Assembly: GCA_030538475.1 (NCBI GenBank)
Contig: JAUNTX010000002.1
Location: forward strand, 62,001 to 126,000
DNA length: 64,000 nt
From: Dermabacter sp.
GTDB taxonomy: Bacteria > Actinomycetota > Actinomycetes > Actinomycetales > Dermabacteraceae
Direction: 5' to 3'
The notes under the pieces were generated by a model, which worked only from the letters and a program-made list of their open reading frames with translations, was not told the DNA's origin and ran no database searches. Shown here in pieces: positions 43,755-52,023 of this stretch. The translations under genes were made by a program, and so were the position numbers. Numbering within the stretch: the stretch's first letter is position 1; each line of letters starts with the position of its first letter.

Positions 43755-44471
43755 ATGCATCCCCTCGTCAGCCCCCTGGCCGGCACCCTCATCGTTTCCG
43801 CCCAGGCGTATCCGGGCGAGCCCATGCGCGATCCCCGCACGATGGCCCAGGTGGCGGCGGCGGTGGCGGCCGGCGGGGCGAGCGCGATTCGCGCCCAGGG
43901 GCTCGAGGACATCCGTGCCGTGAAGGCCGCCGTGACCACCGTCCCGATCATCGGCATCTGGAAGGACGGCAGCGAGGGCGTGTTCATCACGCCCACCTTC
44001 GCCCACGCCGAGGCGGTGCTCGAGGCGGGGGCCGACATCATCGCCCTCGATGGCACGCTGCGCGAGCGCCCGGATGGCCTCACGTTTGCCGAGACGGTGG
44101 CGCGGATCCGGGACGTGAGCGATGCGGCGATCATGGCCGATTGCGATAGCGAGGATTCGGCGCTCGCCGCGGCCGACGCGGGAGCGGACATCATCGGCAC
44201 GACCCTCGCCGGGTACACGGGGGCGCGGCCCACCACTGAGGGCCCGGATCTCGAGCTGCTCGCCTCGCTCGTGCGGCAGCTTCCCGAGCACGCCGTGGTC
44301 GCGGAGGGTCGCGTCCACACCCTCGCCCAGGCGGCCGCGTGCCGCGAGGCCGGAGCGTTCGCCGTCGTCGTCGGCACCGCGATCACCCACCCCACGTCGA
44401 TCACCCGCTGGTTCGATGCCGCCGTCCGCGGCGCCGCGGGCCCCACCGCTCACGAAGGGCAGCCCTCATGA
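43755..44471 (+). CDS. nanE: N-acetylmannosamine-6-phosphate 2-epimerase
   Basis: The 238-residue TIM barrel matches NanE: TLIVSAQAYPGEPMRDP near 11, AIRAQGLEDIRAVKAAV near 44, VPIIGIWKDGSEGVFITPT near 63, AGADIIALDGTLRERP, MADCDSEDSALAAADAGADIIGTTLAGYTG near 127-156, VVAEGRVHT near 178 and VVGTAITHPTSITRWF near 207. It converts ManNAc-6-P to GlcNAc-6-P for glycolysis. GGAAGG precedes ATG 43755. Downstream NagA/NagB are not in the window. Confidence 0.92.
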   Translation: MHPLVSPLAGTLIVSAQAYPGEPMRDPRTMAQVAAAVAAGGASAIRAQGLEDIRAVKAAVTTVPIIGIWKDGSEGVFITPTFAHAEAVLEAGADIIALDGTLRERPDGLTFAETVARIRDVSDAAIMADCDSEDSALAAADAGADIIGTTLAGYTGARPTTEGPDLELLASLVRQLPEHAVVAEGRVHTLAQAAACREAGAFAVVVGTAITHPTSITRWFDAAVRGAAGPTAHEGQPS

Positions 44472-45445
44472 CCACCGATTATCCCGCCACGCCCGTGCCG
44501 AGCGTGGGCGCCCTCTACACGCTCGTGCAGGACCTCGACCGCGCCGGACAGGAAGAACTGTTCGCCGAGCTGGCCTCGCGCGGGATCGCCCAGGGCATCG
44601 AACTGCCCTTCCGGGATTCGCTCGATACGGACCTGCCGTGGCTCGCCTCGCAGCTGCGCGGGCGCTTTACCCACAGCGTCGTCACGCCCATCCCGGGCAC
44701 GATGCAGCGCGTGGCCGCCGATCCGCACTTCGGGCTCGCCTCGCCCGATCCGGAGGGCCGCGAGCGCGCACTCGCCTTCATGCGCGGTGTGCTCGCGGAG
44801 GTGCGGGAGCTGACGGCGCTTGCGGGCGAACGGGTGGTCGACGCCGTTTTTGTTCACTCCGCACCGAGTGGCCTGGCCGACGCGGATGCGTTCCGCGCCT
44901 CCATCGCCGACCTGTTGGCGGAGATCGCGGCGAGCGGGGATGCGGCGGCGCCGCACCTCATCATCGAGCACTGCGATGCCGCGAACGATGCGGTGCCCGG
45001 GGAGAAGCGCTTCCTCAGCATCGAGGCCGAGGTCGAGATTGCGCGCGAGCTGGGCGTGGGCGTGACGATCAACTGGGGCCGCTCGGCCGTCGAGGCGCAC
45101 GAGGCCGACGTGGTGCTCCGTCATATCCGCGCGGCTCGCGAGGCGGGGGTTCTCGCGGGGCTCATGCTGTCCGGCGCGGGTCCCGAGGCGAATGGCTTCG
45201 GCGCGGCGTGGGCGGATGCTCACCTGCCCCACACCGAGAACGAACCCACGTCGCTCCTGGACGATGCGGCGATTGCCGCGTCGATGAGCGCCGCCGGGCT
45301 CGATACTCCCGCCCACGCCTTCGACGGCACGGCGGGCCTTCCCGCGGCCACATATGCGGGGATCAAGGTGCAGTGCGCGCCAGCGCTCAGCATCCCGGCC
45401 CGGATCGACACCCTCGCCCGCGTTTACCGGGGCATGTGGGGCTGA
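44468..45445 (+). CDS. DUF4862 family protein, last gene of the sialic acid operon
   Basis: The 325-residue protein looks like a TIM barrel of the xylose isomerase-like kind: GIAQGIELPFRDSLD near 40, VDAVFVHSAPSGLADADAFRASIADL near 125, PHLIIEHCDAANDAVPGEKRFLSIEAEVEIARELGVGVTINWGRSAVEAHEAD near 162-215 with metal-like Glu/His/Asn residues, and AGLMLSGAGPEANGFG near 233. It carries no signal peptide. ATG 44468 overlaps the NanE stop by four bases, so it is firmly coupled to sialic acid catabolism. A role on an unusual sialic acid or an anhydro form is possible but not shown. Confidence 0.8.
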   Translation: MTTDYPATPVPSVGALYTLVQDLDRAGQEELFAELASRGIAQGIELPFRDSLDTDLPWLASQLRGRFTHSVVTPIPGTMQRVAADPHFGLASPDPEGRERALAFMRGVLAEVRELTALAGERVVDAVFVHSAPSGLADADAFRASIADLLAEIAASGDAAAPHLIIEHCDAANDAVPGEKRFLSIEAEVEIARELGVGVTINWGRSAVEAHEADVVLRHIRAAREAGVLAGLMLSGAGPEANGFGAAWADAHLPHTENEPTSLLDDAAIAASMSAAGLDTPAHAFDGTAGLPAATYAGIKVQCAPALSIPARIDTLARVYRGMWG

Positions 45446-45467
45446 GGTAAGCACCCGAGAAGATCGC

Positions 45468-46304
45468 TCACCGTCCTTCTTCGCGTCGCGGGCTACTACT
45501 CTCTCGTCCCCGCGAACGCGAAAGGCGGTGTCGCGCCGACGGGGGTTGGCCAAGCTGTTGCCGAGTCGCCTCGGTCGCTAACTGTGGATAGGTCGCACTC
45601 AACGGTGAACGCACCGGCTCATTAAGCGGTGCGGGATCAACCCCTGCATTTCCAGGCTGCCCACGGAGCAGCGCCGCCCACCGTGTACAACGCTCCTTCA
45701 CACCATCCAGTTGCGCGGCGCTGACGCCGTAGCGCTCGACATCGAAAAGCGTCACACGGCGCACGGCTTCCAATTGCAGGGCAAAAATCCCCACTTCGAA
45801 GCCCGCATCACGCTCGGCTGCCGCGCTCAAGAGTTCCTGATCGCTGAATCGGCCCCATCCACGGATCGCATCAACATCCAGGTAATCGCGCGGCTCACCA
45901 CGCGAGTACATCGCGGAGACTTTATTACCGACCGCATCCTTCACGCTCAGTACGGGACCGATCTCAAGTCTCACCGGCTCGTTCTCGCGCCAGTCAATGC
46001 CCATATCGATATCGAGTTGACAGTCTTCGGAGGTCATCACCTGCAACCGTGCAAACTGTGCGGTGCGGCGAGTTTCTTCGACCTCGTATCCATTCCGCCG
46101 CAAATCCGCGATGACGCGTTCGACAGCTTTCGCAAACCTGTCACTGTGCTGCGCCGTAGTGAACAGATCAACGTCTTCTGTAGGCCGGTCGATCACGCCG
46201 TGCTCGCGAATCGCACCGGAGCCTGCGAGGGCGAAACCGGCCTCTGAGATGCCGCCCAGGGCAATGCGGGTGACTGTGCGCTGCACATCTGTCGCGGCAC
46301 TCAC
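45468..46304 (-). CDS. AbiEii/AbiGii-like nucleotidyltransferase, candidate toxin
   Basis: The 278-residue protein has the nucleotidyltransferase core: ALAGSGAIREHGVIDRPTEDVDLFT near 25-49, giving the GSG...DxD metal site, then CQLDIDMGIDWRENEP near 94 and a helical VGNKVSAMYSRGEPRDYLDVDAIRG near 122-146. This fits the type IV toxin AbiEii-like family, which transfers nucleotides to RNA or other targets. GTG 46304 has GGAGG seven bases upstream and overlaps the preceding stop by four bases. The C-terminal 60 residues are disordered. It converges on the DUF4862 gene with a 22-bp gap. Confidence 0.8.
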   Translation of the reverse strand: MSAATDVQRTVTRIALGGISEAGFALAGSGAIREHGVIDRPTEDVDLFTTAQHSDRFAKAVERVIADLRRNGYEVEETRRTAQFARLQVMTSEDCQLDIDMGIDWRENEPVRLEIGPVLSVKDAVGNKVSAMYSRGEPRDYLDVDAIRGWGRFSDQELLSAAAERDAGFEVGIFALQLEAVRRVTLFDVERYGVSAAQLDGVKERCTRWAALLRGQPGNAGVDPAPLNEPVRSPLSATYPQLATEATRQQLGQPPSARHRLSRSRGRESSSPRREEGR

Positions 46305-46726
46305 GTACTTACCTCCGCGCTCAATTCGGGAAAACGGGCCTCCCACAGTTCGCGAGCCCGCCGCGGCAACAACAACTCCGACCAGACGGTGATCAGTCGA
46401 TCACGGTTCACGATCCTCACCTGGTCTTCCACCGTGCCCTCGGCCACTACCGCCCGGTACGCCAAGCCGATACCGCCTTCGACATCCAGGTCAACGCGGC
46501 CGTCCCCCGGCGCCCACAGCACCGAATGCGGCAACTCGACAACACCACCTGCTGGACCCCTCAAGTCCTCGAGGCTCTCGGGGACCGCATAGGGCTTGAT
46601 GTCGCGAAAGAAGACGCGTTGCTCGACTGGCGCATCGGTGGTCGTAACGGCGGGACTATCCGGCTGTGCCGCAGTCTTGCGCCGCAGTATTCCCGTTTCA
46701 GGGTCGATGAACTCAGTCGAGGCCAT
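46301..46726 (-). CDS. Small protein of unknown function between antitoxin-like and nucleotidyltransferase genes
   Basis: The 141-residue protein starts MASTEFIDPETGILRRKTA, then has a Pro/Thr linker and a conserved-looking C-terminal half: VVELPHSVLWAPGDGRVDLDVEGGIGLAYRAVVAEGTVEDQVRIVNRDRLITVWSELLLPRRARELWEARFPEL. The last helix is rich in Leu/Arg/Trp. I do not recognise the family. It overlaps the VbhA-like gene by 14 bases and the nucleotidyltransferase gene by four, so it is an integral part of the operon, perhaps a second antitoxin or chaperone. Confidence 0.68.
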   Translation of the reverse strand: MASTEFIDPETGILRRKTAAQPDSPAVTTTDAPVEQRVFFRDIKPYAVPESLEDLRGPAGGVVELPHSVLWAPGDGRVDLDVEGGIGLAYRAVVAEGTVEDQVRIVNRDRLITVWSELLLPRRARELWEARFPELSAEVST

Positions 46727-46910
46727 AACGGGCGCGGGCGCGAGCCACGAGTTCGTCGGAGTCAATACGGCCAGCAATGTACTCCTGGGCGTCTGCGCGG
46801 CCCGCGGGCGAGACGTCCAACCCCTCCATCTGGACACTGTGAATCGCCTCGGCGACGCGGCGCGCGCGCTCAGCCTCGGTGGTCGCTGTCGTCGGTGTCG
46901 TTGCGGTCAT
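46713..46910 (-). CDS. VbhA-like antitoxin-domain protein
   Basis: The 65-residue protein has a Thr-rich start and a helical domain RVAEAIHSVQMEGLDVSPAGRADAQEYIAGRIDSDELVARARARYGLD. The pattern (S-V-x-M-E-G, A-D-x-x-x-Y-x-x-G-x-I) matches the VbhA antitoxin domain, which normally inhibits Fic AMP-transferases; the inhibitory S/T-x-x-x-E-G helix is present as S-V-Q-M-E-G. No Fic gene follows; instead a nucleotidyltransferase does. GGGAG lies six bases before the ATG. Confidence 0.78.
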   Translation of the reverse strand: MTATTPTTATTEAERARRVAEAIHSVQMEGLDVSPAGRADAQEYIAGRIDSDELVARARARYGLD

Positions 46911-47043
46911 GTCAGGCTCCCGCCTCTCGATGCTGCCTCCAGCCTATGCGATCACCCAGAAACGGTCGAGGGAAGTCGCTGCGCACCCAGTACAATTTTC
47001 GTGCCCCACGACCCACCACCTGCAGAGGAAGACGTTCTTTGCC

Positions 47044-47205
47044 ATGAGGAAGTACTGGCTGCCGCTGTTCATCATCTCGTTCTTCGTGGCTATCTACGCG
47101 ACGCCGACGGGAAGTGCCGATGTTGCCGTGTTCGCGTGGCTCGTCTTCGTCTACTCCGCGGTCATGTTGTGGCAGCCGTGGGCGAAGCGAAACCAGCGCG
47201 CGTAG
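47044..47205 (+). CDS. Small two-helix membrane protein
   Basis: The 53-residue peptide (MRKYWLPLFIISFFVAIYA..., then VAVFAWLVFVYSAVMLWQPWAK) has two hydrophobic segments joined by a short polar turn and a basic tail. Positive charges at both ends fit a small inner-membrane protein. The nearest ribosome-like site (GAGGAAG) is a little far (about 12 bases). The function is unknown, and the gene is supported mainly by its hydrophobic pattern. Confidence 0.5.
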   Translation: MRKYWLPLFIISFFVAIYATPTGSADVAVFAWLVFVYSAVMLWQPWAKRNQRA

Positions 47206-47321
47206 GTCGAGTGTGCCCAACCAAAGTGCCGCACCAGGCGCAGGGCACGTGACCAATCCGTCAGTCGCACGCCCGTCGCTCGACAGGCGTGCGGGCGGGG
47301 CCTCGCACTAGGCTGACGTGC

Positions 47322-49079
47322 ATGACTGCACCGGAACTCGCCCTCACCCTCCGCTTCCAGGACGCCTTCGCGGCGGCGTTTGGCGAGGAGTACCGCACGG
47401 CGGATCCGGTGATCCGTCCGGGCAAGTTCGCGGACTTCCAGGCGAACGCGGCGATGGGGCTCGCGAAGCGCCTCGGCATGAAGCCGCGGGACGTGGCGCA
47501 GAAGATCGTGGAGACGGTCGAAGTCAGCGACATTGCCGAGCCGCTCGAGGTGGCCGGGCCCGGTTTCATCAACATCACGCTGAAGGCCGCGTGGATCGCC
47601 CAGCAGACCGCCGGCCTGGCCGCCGACCCGCAGCTCGGCGTTGCGGAGCCCGAGGCGCCGCAGACCGTGGTCATCGACTACTCCGCGCCGAACGTGGCGA
47701 AGGAAATGCACGTGGGGCACCTGCGGACCACGGTCGTGGGCGATTCCCTGGCCCGCACCCTCGACTTCCTCGGGCACCGCGTGGTGCGCCAGAACCACAT
47801 CGGTGACTGGGGCACCCCGTTCGGGATGCTCATCGAGCACCTGCTCGACGTGGGCGAAGGCTCCGCCGAAGCCGAGCTTCTGCTCACGGACCCGAACGCG
47901 TTCTACCAGGGCGCTCGCGCGAAGTTCGATGCCGATACCGAGCAGGTGGGCTTCGCGAAGCGGGCCCGCGCCCGCGTAGCAACCCTGCAATCGGGCGATC
48001 CGGCATCGCTCGAGATTTGGACCCGCCTCGTGGCGATGTCCACCGAGTACTTCCACCGGATCTACGAGACGCTCGACGTGACCCTCACCGACGAGGACCT
48101 CGCGGGCGAATCGACCTACAACGACGAACTGGCCCGAACGTGCGACGACCTCGAGCAGGCGGGCGTGGCCCGCATGTCCGACGGCGCCCTGTGCGTGTTC
48201 CCCGCCGGGTTCACGGGCCGCGACGAGCAGCCACTGCCGCTCATCATCCGCAAGTCCGACGGCGGCTACGGGTACGCGACCACCGACCTCACGGCGATCC
48301 GCCACCGCGTGCGGACCCTCGGCGCGGACCGCATCGCCTACGTCGTGGGCACGGCACAGGAGTTGCACTTCCAGATGGTGTTCACCTCTGCGCGCGAAGC
48401 CGGGTGGCTGCCCGACACCGTCGATGCGGAGCACGTGAAGATCGGCTCGGTCCTCGGCGAGGACGGCAAGATCCTGCGCACCCGCTCCGGCAGCTCGCTG
48501 CGCCTCATGGCCCTCCTGGAGGAAGGCATCGCGAAGGCGCAGGCGGTCATTGACGATCTGCGCCCCGACCTGTCGGCCCCCGAACGCGAGCGCATCGCCC
48601 GCCAGATCGGGATCGGCGCGATCAAGTACGCGGACCTGTCCACGGCCCACGATTCGGATTACGTGTTCGATCTGGATCGCATGCTCGCCCTCCAGGGCAA
48701 CACGGCGCCCTACCTGCAGTACGCGGTGGCGCGCATTCGTTCGCTCCAGCGCAAGGCCGCGGGCCAGGGCATCGATGCCGACGCCATCGCCCAGGCCACG
48801 CCGCGCGTCGTGGATCCGTCGGAGCGGGCGCTCGCTTTGCAGCTTCTCCAGTTCGCCCCCACGGTCACGGAGGTGGGCGAGGAGTACGTGCCGCACAAGC
48901 TCGCCGCGTACCTGTTCGATCTGGCCCAGGGGTTCATGAGCTTCTACGAATCCAGCCCCATCCTCAAGGACTGCGACGCCGACACCCGGCTGGGCCGCCT
49001 CGCGCTCGCCCATCTCACGGAGCGCACGCTCGTGCAGGGGCTCGATCTGCTCGGGGTGCAGGCCCCCGAGCAGATGTGA
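47322..49079 (+). CDS. argS: Arginyl-tRNA synthetase
   Basis: The 585-residue class I synthetase has an N-terminal tRNA-recognition domain (1-110), the HIGH motif as HVGHLRTTVVGDSLAR near 131 after VVIDYSAPNVAKEM, a QNHIGDWGTPFGML segment near 161, KSDGGYGYATTDLTAIRHR near 310, and the C-terminal anticodon-binding domain (PYLQYAVARIRSLQRKA). I start at ATG 47322; the ORF extends 33 bases upstream without support. The C-terminus ends LDLLGVQAPEQM, usual for the family. Confidence 0.96.
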   Translation: MTAPELALTLRFQDAFAAAFGEEYRTADPVIRPGKFADFQANAAMGLAKRLGMKPRDVAQKIVETVEVSDIAEPLEVAGPGFINITLKAAWIAQQTAGLAADPQLGVAEPEAPQTVVIDYSAPNVAKEMHVGHLRTTVVGDSLARTLDFLGHRVVRQNHIGDWGTPFGMLIEHLLDVGEGSAEAELLLTDPNAFYQGARAKFDADTEQVGFAKRARARVATLQSGDPASLEIWTRLVAMSTEYFHRIYETLDVTLTDEDLAGESTYNDELARTCDDLEQAGVARMSDGALCVFPAGFTGRDEQPLPLIIRKSDGGYGYATTDLTAIRHRVRTLGADRIAYVVGTAQELHFQMVFTSAREAGWLPDTVDAEHVKIGSVLGEDGKILRTRSGSSLRLMALLEEGIAKAQAVIDDLRPDLSAPERERIARQIGIGAIKYADLSTAHDSDYVFDLDRMLALQGNTAPYLQYAVARIRSLQRKAAGQGIDADAIAQATPRVVDPSERALALQLLQFAPTVTEVGEEYVPHKLAAYLFDLAQGFMSFYESSPILKDCDADTRLGRLALAHLTERTLVQGLDLLGVQAPEQM

Positions 49080-49086
49080 GCGCCCC

Positions 49087-49104
49087 CGCCTGAGAACTCA
49101 GGCG
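49087..49104. terminator. Perfect inverted repeat between convergent argS and binding-protein genes
   Basis: CGCCTGAG (49087-49094), AA, CTCAGGCG (49097-49104) form an 8-bp perfect stem that includes the binding-protein stop codon. It may act as a bidirectional terminator, but there is no T-run on either strand. Confidence 0.45.
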
Positions 49105-50144
49105 CCGAGGTAGGCGTCCAGGCCCGCCGACACCTTCAAGAGCACCGCGCGCGCATCGGAGAATCCAGCAATCGTGTTCTTCCCGAACGGATACGCGTGC
49201 CCCGCCAGGACGGCGGGTAGCTGCTGGTACAGGCTGGTCTGCTGCACTGCCACCATCGTGGCCGACGGCTCGTCCTTCAGATTCGTGTCGTAGAACAGCA
49301 CCTGGGCGTCCCCGACGACCTCGAGCAGGCGCTCGTTCGAGATCGTCGCTTCCGGTTCCTTTTCCGCCGCCACGGCGGCATTTTCCATGGGCGACCACGT
49401 GATGCCGAGCGGCATGAGGATCGTGCCCTGCATGTTGTCCTCACCCCACGCGTAGAAGTTGCCCTCTTCGTAGGAGGCGATGACGCCGACCACGAGCCCG
49501 GCCGTCACATCCGCGTAGTTCGCGGCCGCCGCGCCGAGCTCCCCCTCCCACGCGGTCGTCAGCTCCTCGAGCTGGGTCTCGCGATTGAGGGCATCGGCCA
49601 CTTCCCGCACCCGCTGCTGCCAGTCGGCCCGCTTGCCGCCGCGCAGCGTGAACTGGAAGACCGGCGCCACGCGCCGAAGCTGCGCGAGAACATCGTCTTC
49701 GAGGATGTTCGGGGCGAGGATCAGATCGGGGCCGAGCGCCGCGATCTCCTCAATCTTCGGCTCCTGCTGCTGAAGAACAATCGGGACATCCTTGAGCTTC
49801 TTCCAGATGTCGGCGGGGACGTAACTCTCTTCGTCCCCTCCCCCGCCCTGGCCCGCGGGGCCCGTGCCGATCGGGGTGAGGCCCAGGTCGATCATCGCTT
49901 GCGAGCCCGCGTAGTGCAGGGACACGACCTTGCTCGGCTGAACCGGCACCTCCACGCTCGTGCCCGTCGCGTCGGTGAGGGTGCGTGTCGTGCCGTCGGA
50001 GCCGCCGTCGGATCCCGCGCCGCCGTCCGAGGCCCCGCCGGAGGTCTCGCTCGAGCAGGCGGCGAGGCCGACGGCGGCAACAGCCGCGGCAGATCCGAAC
50101 AGGTGGCGGCGGTTCAGGGTGGTGAGGGGCAGGCGCGTGGTCAT
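49098..50144 (-). CDS. Iron-siderophore ABC substrate-binding lipoprotein
   Basis: The 348-residue protein begins with NRRHLFGSAAAV (twin-arginine-like) and a lipobox LAAC near 29, followed by a Ser/Gly linker. The core fits a class III binding protein: TVEVPVQPSKVVSLHYAGSQAMIDLGLTPIGTGPAGQ, KIEEIAALGPDLILAPN, LRRVAPVFQFTLRGG. It binds ferric siderophores outside the membrane for the FecBCD-like complex encoded upstream. Its start overlaps the ATPase stop by four bases, and it is the last gene of the operon. Confidence 0.88.
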   Translation of the reverse strand: MTTRLPLTTLNRRHLFGSAAAVAAVGLAACSSETSGGASDGGAGSDGGSDGTTRTLTDATGTSVEVPVQPSKVVSLHYAGSQAMIDLGLTPIGTGPAGQGGGGDEESYVPADIWKKLKDVPIVLQQQEPKIEEIAALGPDLILAPNILEDDVLAQLRRVAPVFQFTLRGGKRADWQQRVREVADALNRETQLEELTTAWEGELGAAAANYADVTAGLVVGVIASYEEGNFYAWGEDNMQGTILMPLGITWSPMENAAVAAEKEPEATISNERLLEVVGDAQVLFYDTNLKDEPSATMVAVQQTSLYQQLPAVLAGHAYPFGKNTIAGFSDARAVLLKVSAGLDAYLGA

Positions 50145-51019
50145 GAGGATTCTCCGTTATTTCGTGAGGGATGGTTGGGTCGTGAGGGGTGAGGGGGTCG
50201 TCGGCGGTGCGCCGGGACCACGAGAGGGCCGCCGTTCAGGGGGTCCTCGATGACGACGGCTTCGAGCGCGAAGACGTCGGCAAGCATGTCGCTCGTGATG
50301 ACGCGAGTGGGGCTGCCCTCGGTGAGGACCCGCCCGTCTTTCATCACCACGAGGTGATCCGCGTATCTCGCGGCATGGTTGATGTCGTGCAAGACCGCCA
50401 CGATGGTGCGGCCGTCGTCGTGCAGATCGGCGAAGAGGTCGAGCAGCGAGATCTGGTGCGCGATATCGAGGAAGGTCGTGGGTTCGTCGAGCAGGAGCAG
50501 GCCCGTGTCTTGGGCGAGCGCCATCGCCACCCACGCCCGCTGGCGCTGGCCACCCGACAGCTCATCGACCAGCCTCGCTTCGAGCTCGCTCATGCCGGTG
50601 GCCTCGAGCGCGGCCTGGACGGCGCGCGCATCCGCCGGAGACCAGCGTGAGAACAGGGACTGGTGGGGGTAGCGTCCGCGGGCCACGAGGGAGCCGACGG
50701 TGATGCCGTCGGGCGCGGTGGCCGATTGGGGCAGCAGGCCGAGCCGCGTGGCGAGGGTCCGGGTGCCGAGCTGCTGAATGTCGGTGCCGTCCAGCAGCAC
50801 CGTGCCCGCAGCGGGGCGAAGGAGCCGAGCCAGGGCGCGCAACGTGGTGGACTTGCCGCACGCGTTCGGCCCGATGATGACCGTGAAGGAGCCTTCGGGC
50901 ACGGTGAGGCTGAGGCTCTCGCTCACGAGGCGGGCGTCGTAGCCGAGCCGCGCCTCGCGCACCTCGAGGGCGGGCGGCGCCGGGCTCCGGGGCGGGGCCT
51001 GGGTGTGGGTCTGGGTCAC
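50141..51019 (-). CDS. Iron-siderophore ABC ATPase (FecE/FepC type)
   Basis: The 292-residue ATPase has Walker A IIGPNACGKSTTLRAL near 48 (Cys in place of the usual Gly/Ala), the Q-loop LLPQSATAPDGITVGSLVARGRYPHQ near 94, signature LSGGQRQRAWVAMALAQ near 153, Walker B LLLDEP near 174 and the H-loop VLHDINHAARYADH near 207. It powers ferric siderophore uptake. It overlaps the flanking permease and binding-protein genes by four bases each. Confidence 0.92.
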   Translation of the reverse strand: MTQTHTQAPPRSPAPPALEVREARLGYDARLVSESLSLTVPEGSFTVIIGPNACGKSTTLRALARLLRPAAGTVLLDGTDIQQLGTRTLATRLGLLPQSATAPDGITVGSLVARGRYPHQSLFSRWSPADARAVQAALEATGMSELEARLVDELSGGQRQRAWVAMALAQDTGLLLLDEPTTFLDIAHQISLLDLFADLHDDGRTIVAVLHDINHAARYADHLVVMKDGRVLTEGSPTRVITSDMLADVFALEAVVIEDPLNGGPLVVPAHRRRPPHPSRPNHPSRNNGESS

Positions 51020-52023
51020 AGGGTTCCTTTCCGTCTCTCGCGGGCCACGAGGATGAGCAGGTAGATACCGCCGAGGCTTACGGTGACGACGCCGACGGGC
51101 AGGCTCGTGGCACCGAACGCGTGCTGTGCCACGAGATCGGCGGCGAGCAGCAGCGGGGCCCCGACGAGGGCGGCGGGCAGCATCGGGGTGCCTTCGGCCC
51201 GGATCAGACGCCGGGCGATCTGCGGGGCGGCCAGCGCGAGAAACGCGATCGGCCCGGCAACGGTCACGGTGACGGCGACGAGGGCGACGCCGAGGAGGAT
51301 GGTGAGCACGCGCGTGCGCTCGGGCCTCGCGCCAATCGCTTCGGCGAGGTCATCGCCGAGGTCCAGCTGCGCGAGGGGGCGTGCCAGGAGCGCGGCGAGG
51401 GCCAGCAGCACGAGGCCCACCGCGAGCGACGGGGCGGCGTACTCCCAGGCCACGCCGTTGAACGAGCCCGCGCCCCACACGCTCGCGACCATCGCGATGT
51501 CCAGGTCGGCGGTGAGCACGAGGTAGGTGTCGAGGCTCGCGAGCATCGACGTGAGCGCGATGCCCACGATGATGAGCCGGAAGCCGGAGGTGCGGCCGCG
51601 GCGCGCCAATAGCATCACCGCGAGCGCGGTCGCGAGGCCCCCGGCGACGGCCCCGCCCGCGACGGCGGCGTAGCTGCTGCCCACGAGGATCAGCACGATG
51701 AGCCCGCCCGTGTGGGCGCCCGTGGTGAAGCCGATGATGTCGGGGGACCCGAGGGGGTTGCGGGTGAGGGTCTGGAACATCGCCCCCGACACCCCCAAGA
51801 GGGCGCCCACGATGAGGGCGGCCAGCGCCCGCGGCAGCCGCCACGTGAGGACGTAGAGCTCGGTCAGAGGATCGTCGGCGCGGCCGGTCAGCGCCCGGAG
51901 GACCTCGCCGGGCGTGAAGGTCCGCTCGCCGAGCATCAGGGCCAGCAGGAGCATCCCGATGCTCGCGGCGATGAGGAGCGCAAAAATGGCGGTGGTGCGG
52001 CGACGGGCCGCAAGGGTCCTCAC
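51016..52023 (-). CDS. Iron-siderophore ABC permease (FecD/FepG type)
   Basis: The 335-residue FecCD-family permease has about nine hydrophobic segments and the family motifs WRLPRALAALIVGALLGVSGAMFQTLTRNPLGSPDIIGFTTGAH near 60-103 and PIAFLALAAPQIARRLIRAEGTPMLP near 255. It forms a membrane heterodimer with the adjacent permease and overlaps it by four bases. Confidence 0.92.
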   Translation of the reverse strand: MRTLAARRRTTAIFALLIAASIGMLLLALMLGERTFTPGEVLRALTGRADDPLTELYVLTWRLPRALAALIVGALLGVSGAMFQTLTRNPLGSPDIIGFTTGAHTGGLIVLILVGSSYAAVAGGAVAGGLATALAVMLLARRGRTSGFRLIIVGIALTSMLASLDTYLVLTADLDIAMVASVWGAGSFNGVAWEYAAPSLAVGLVLLALAALLARPLAQLDLGDDLAEAIGARPERTRVLTILLGVALVAVTVTVAGPIAFLALAAPQIARRLIRAEGTPMLPAALVGAPLLLAADLVAQHAFGATSLPVGVVTVSLGGIYLLILVARERRKGTL

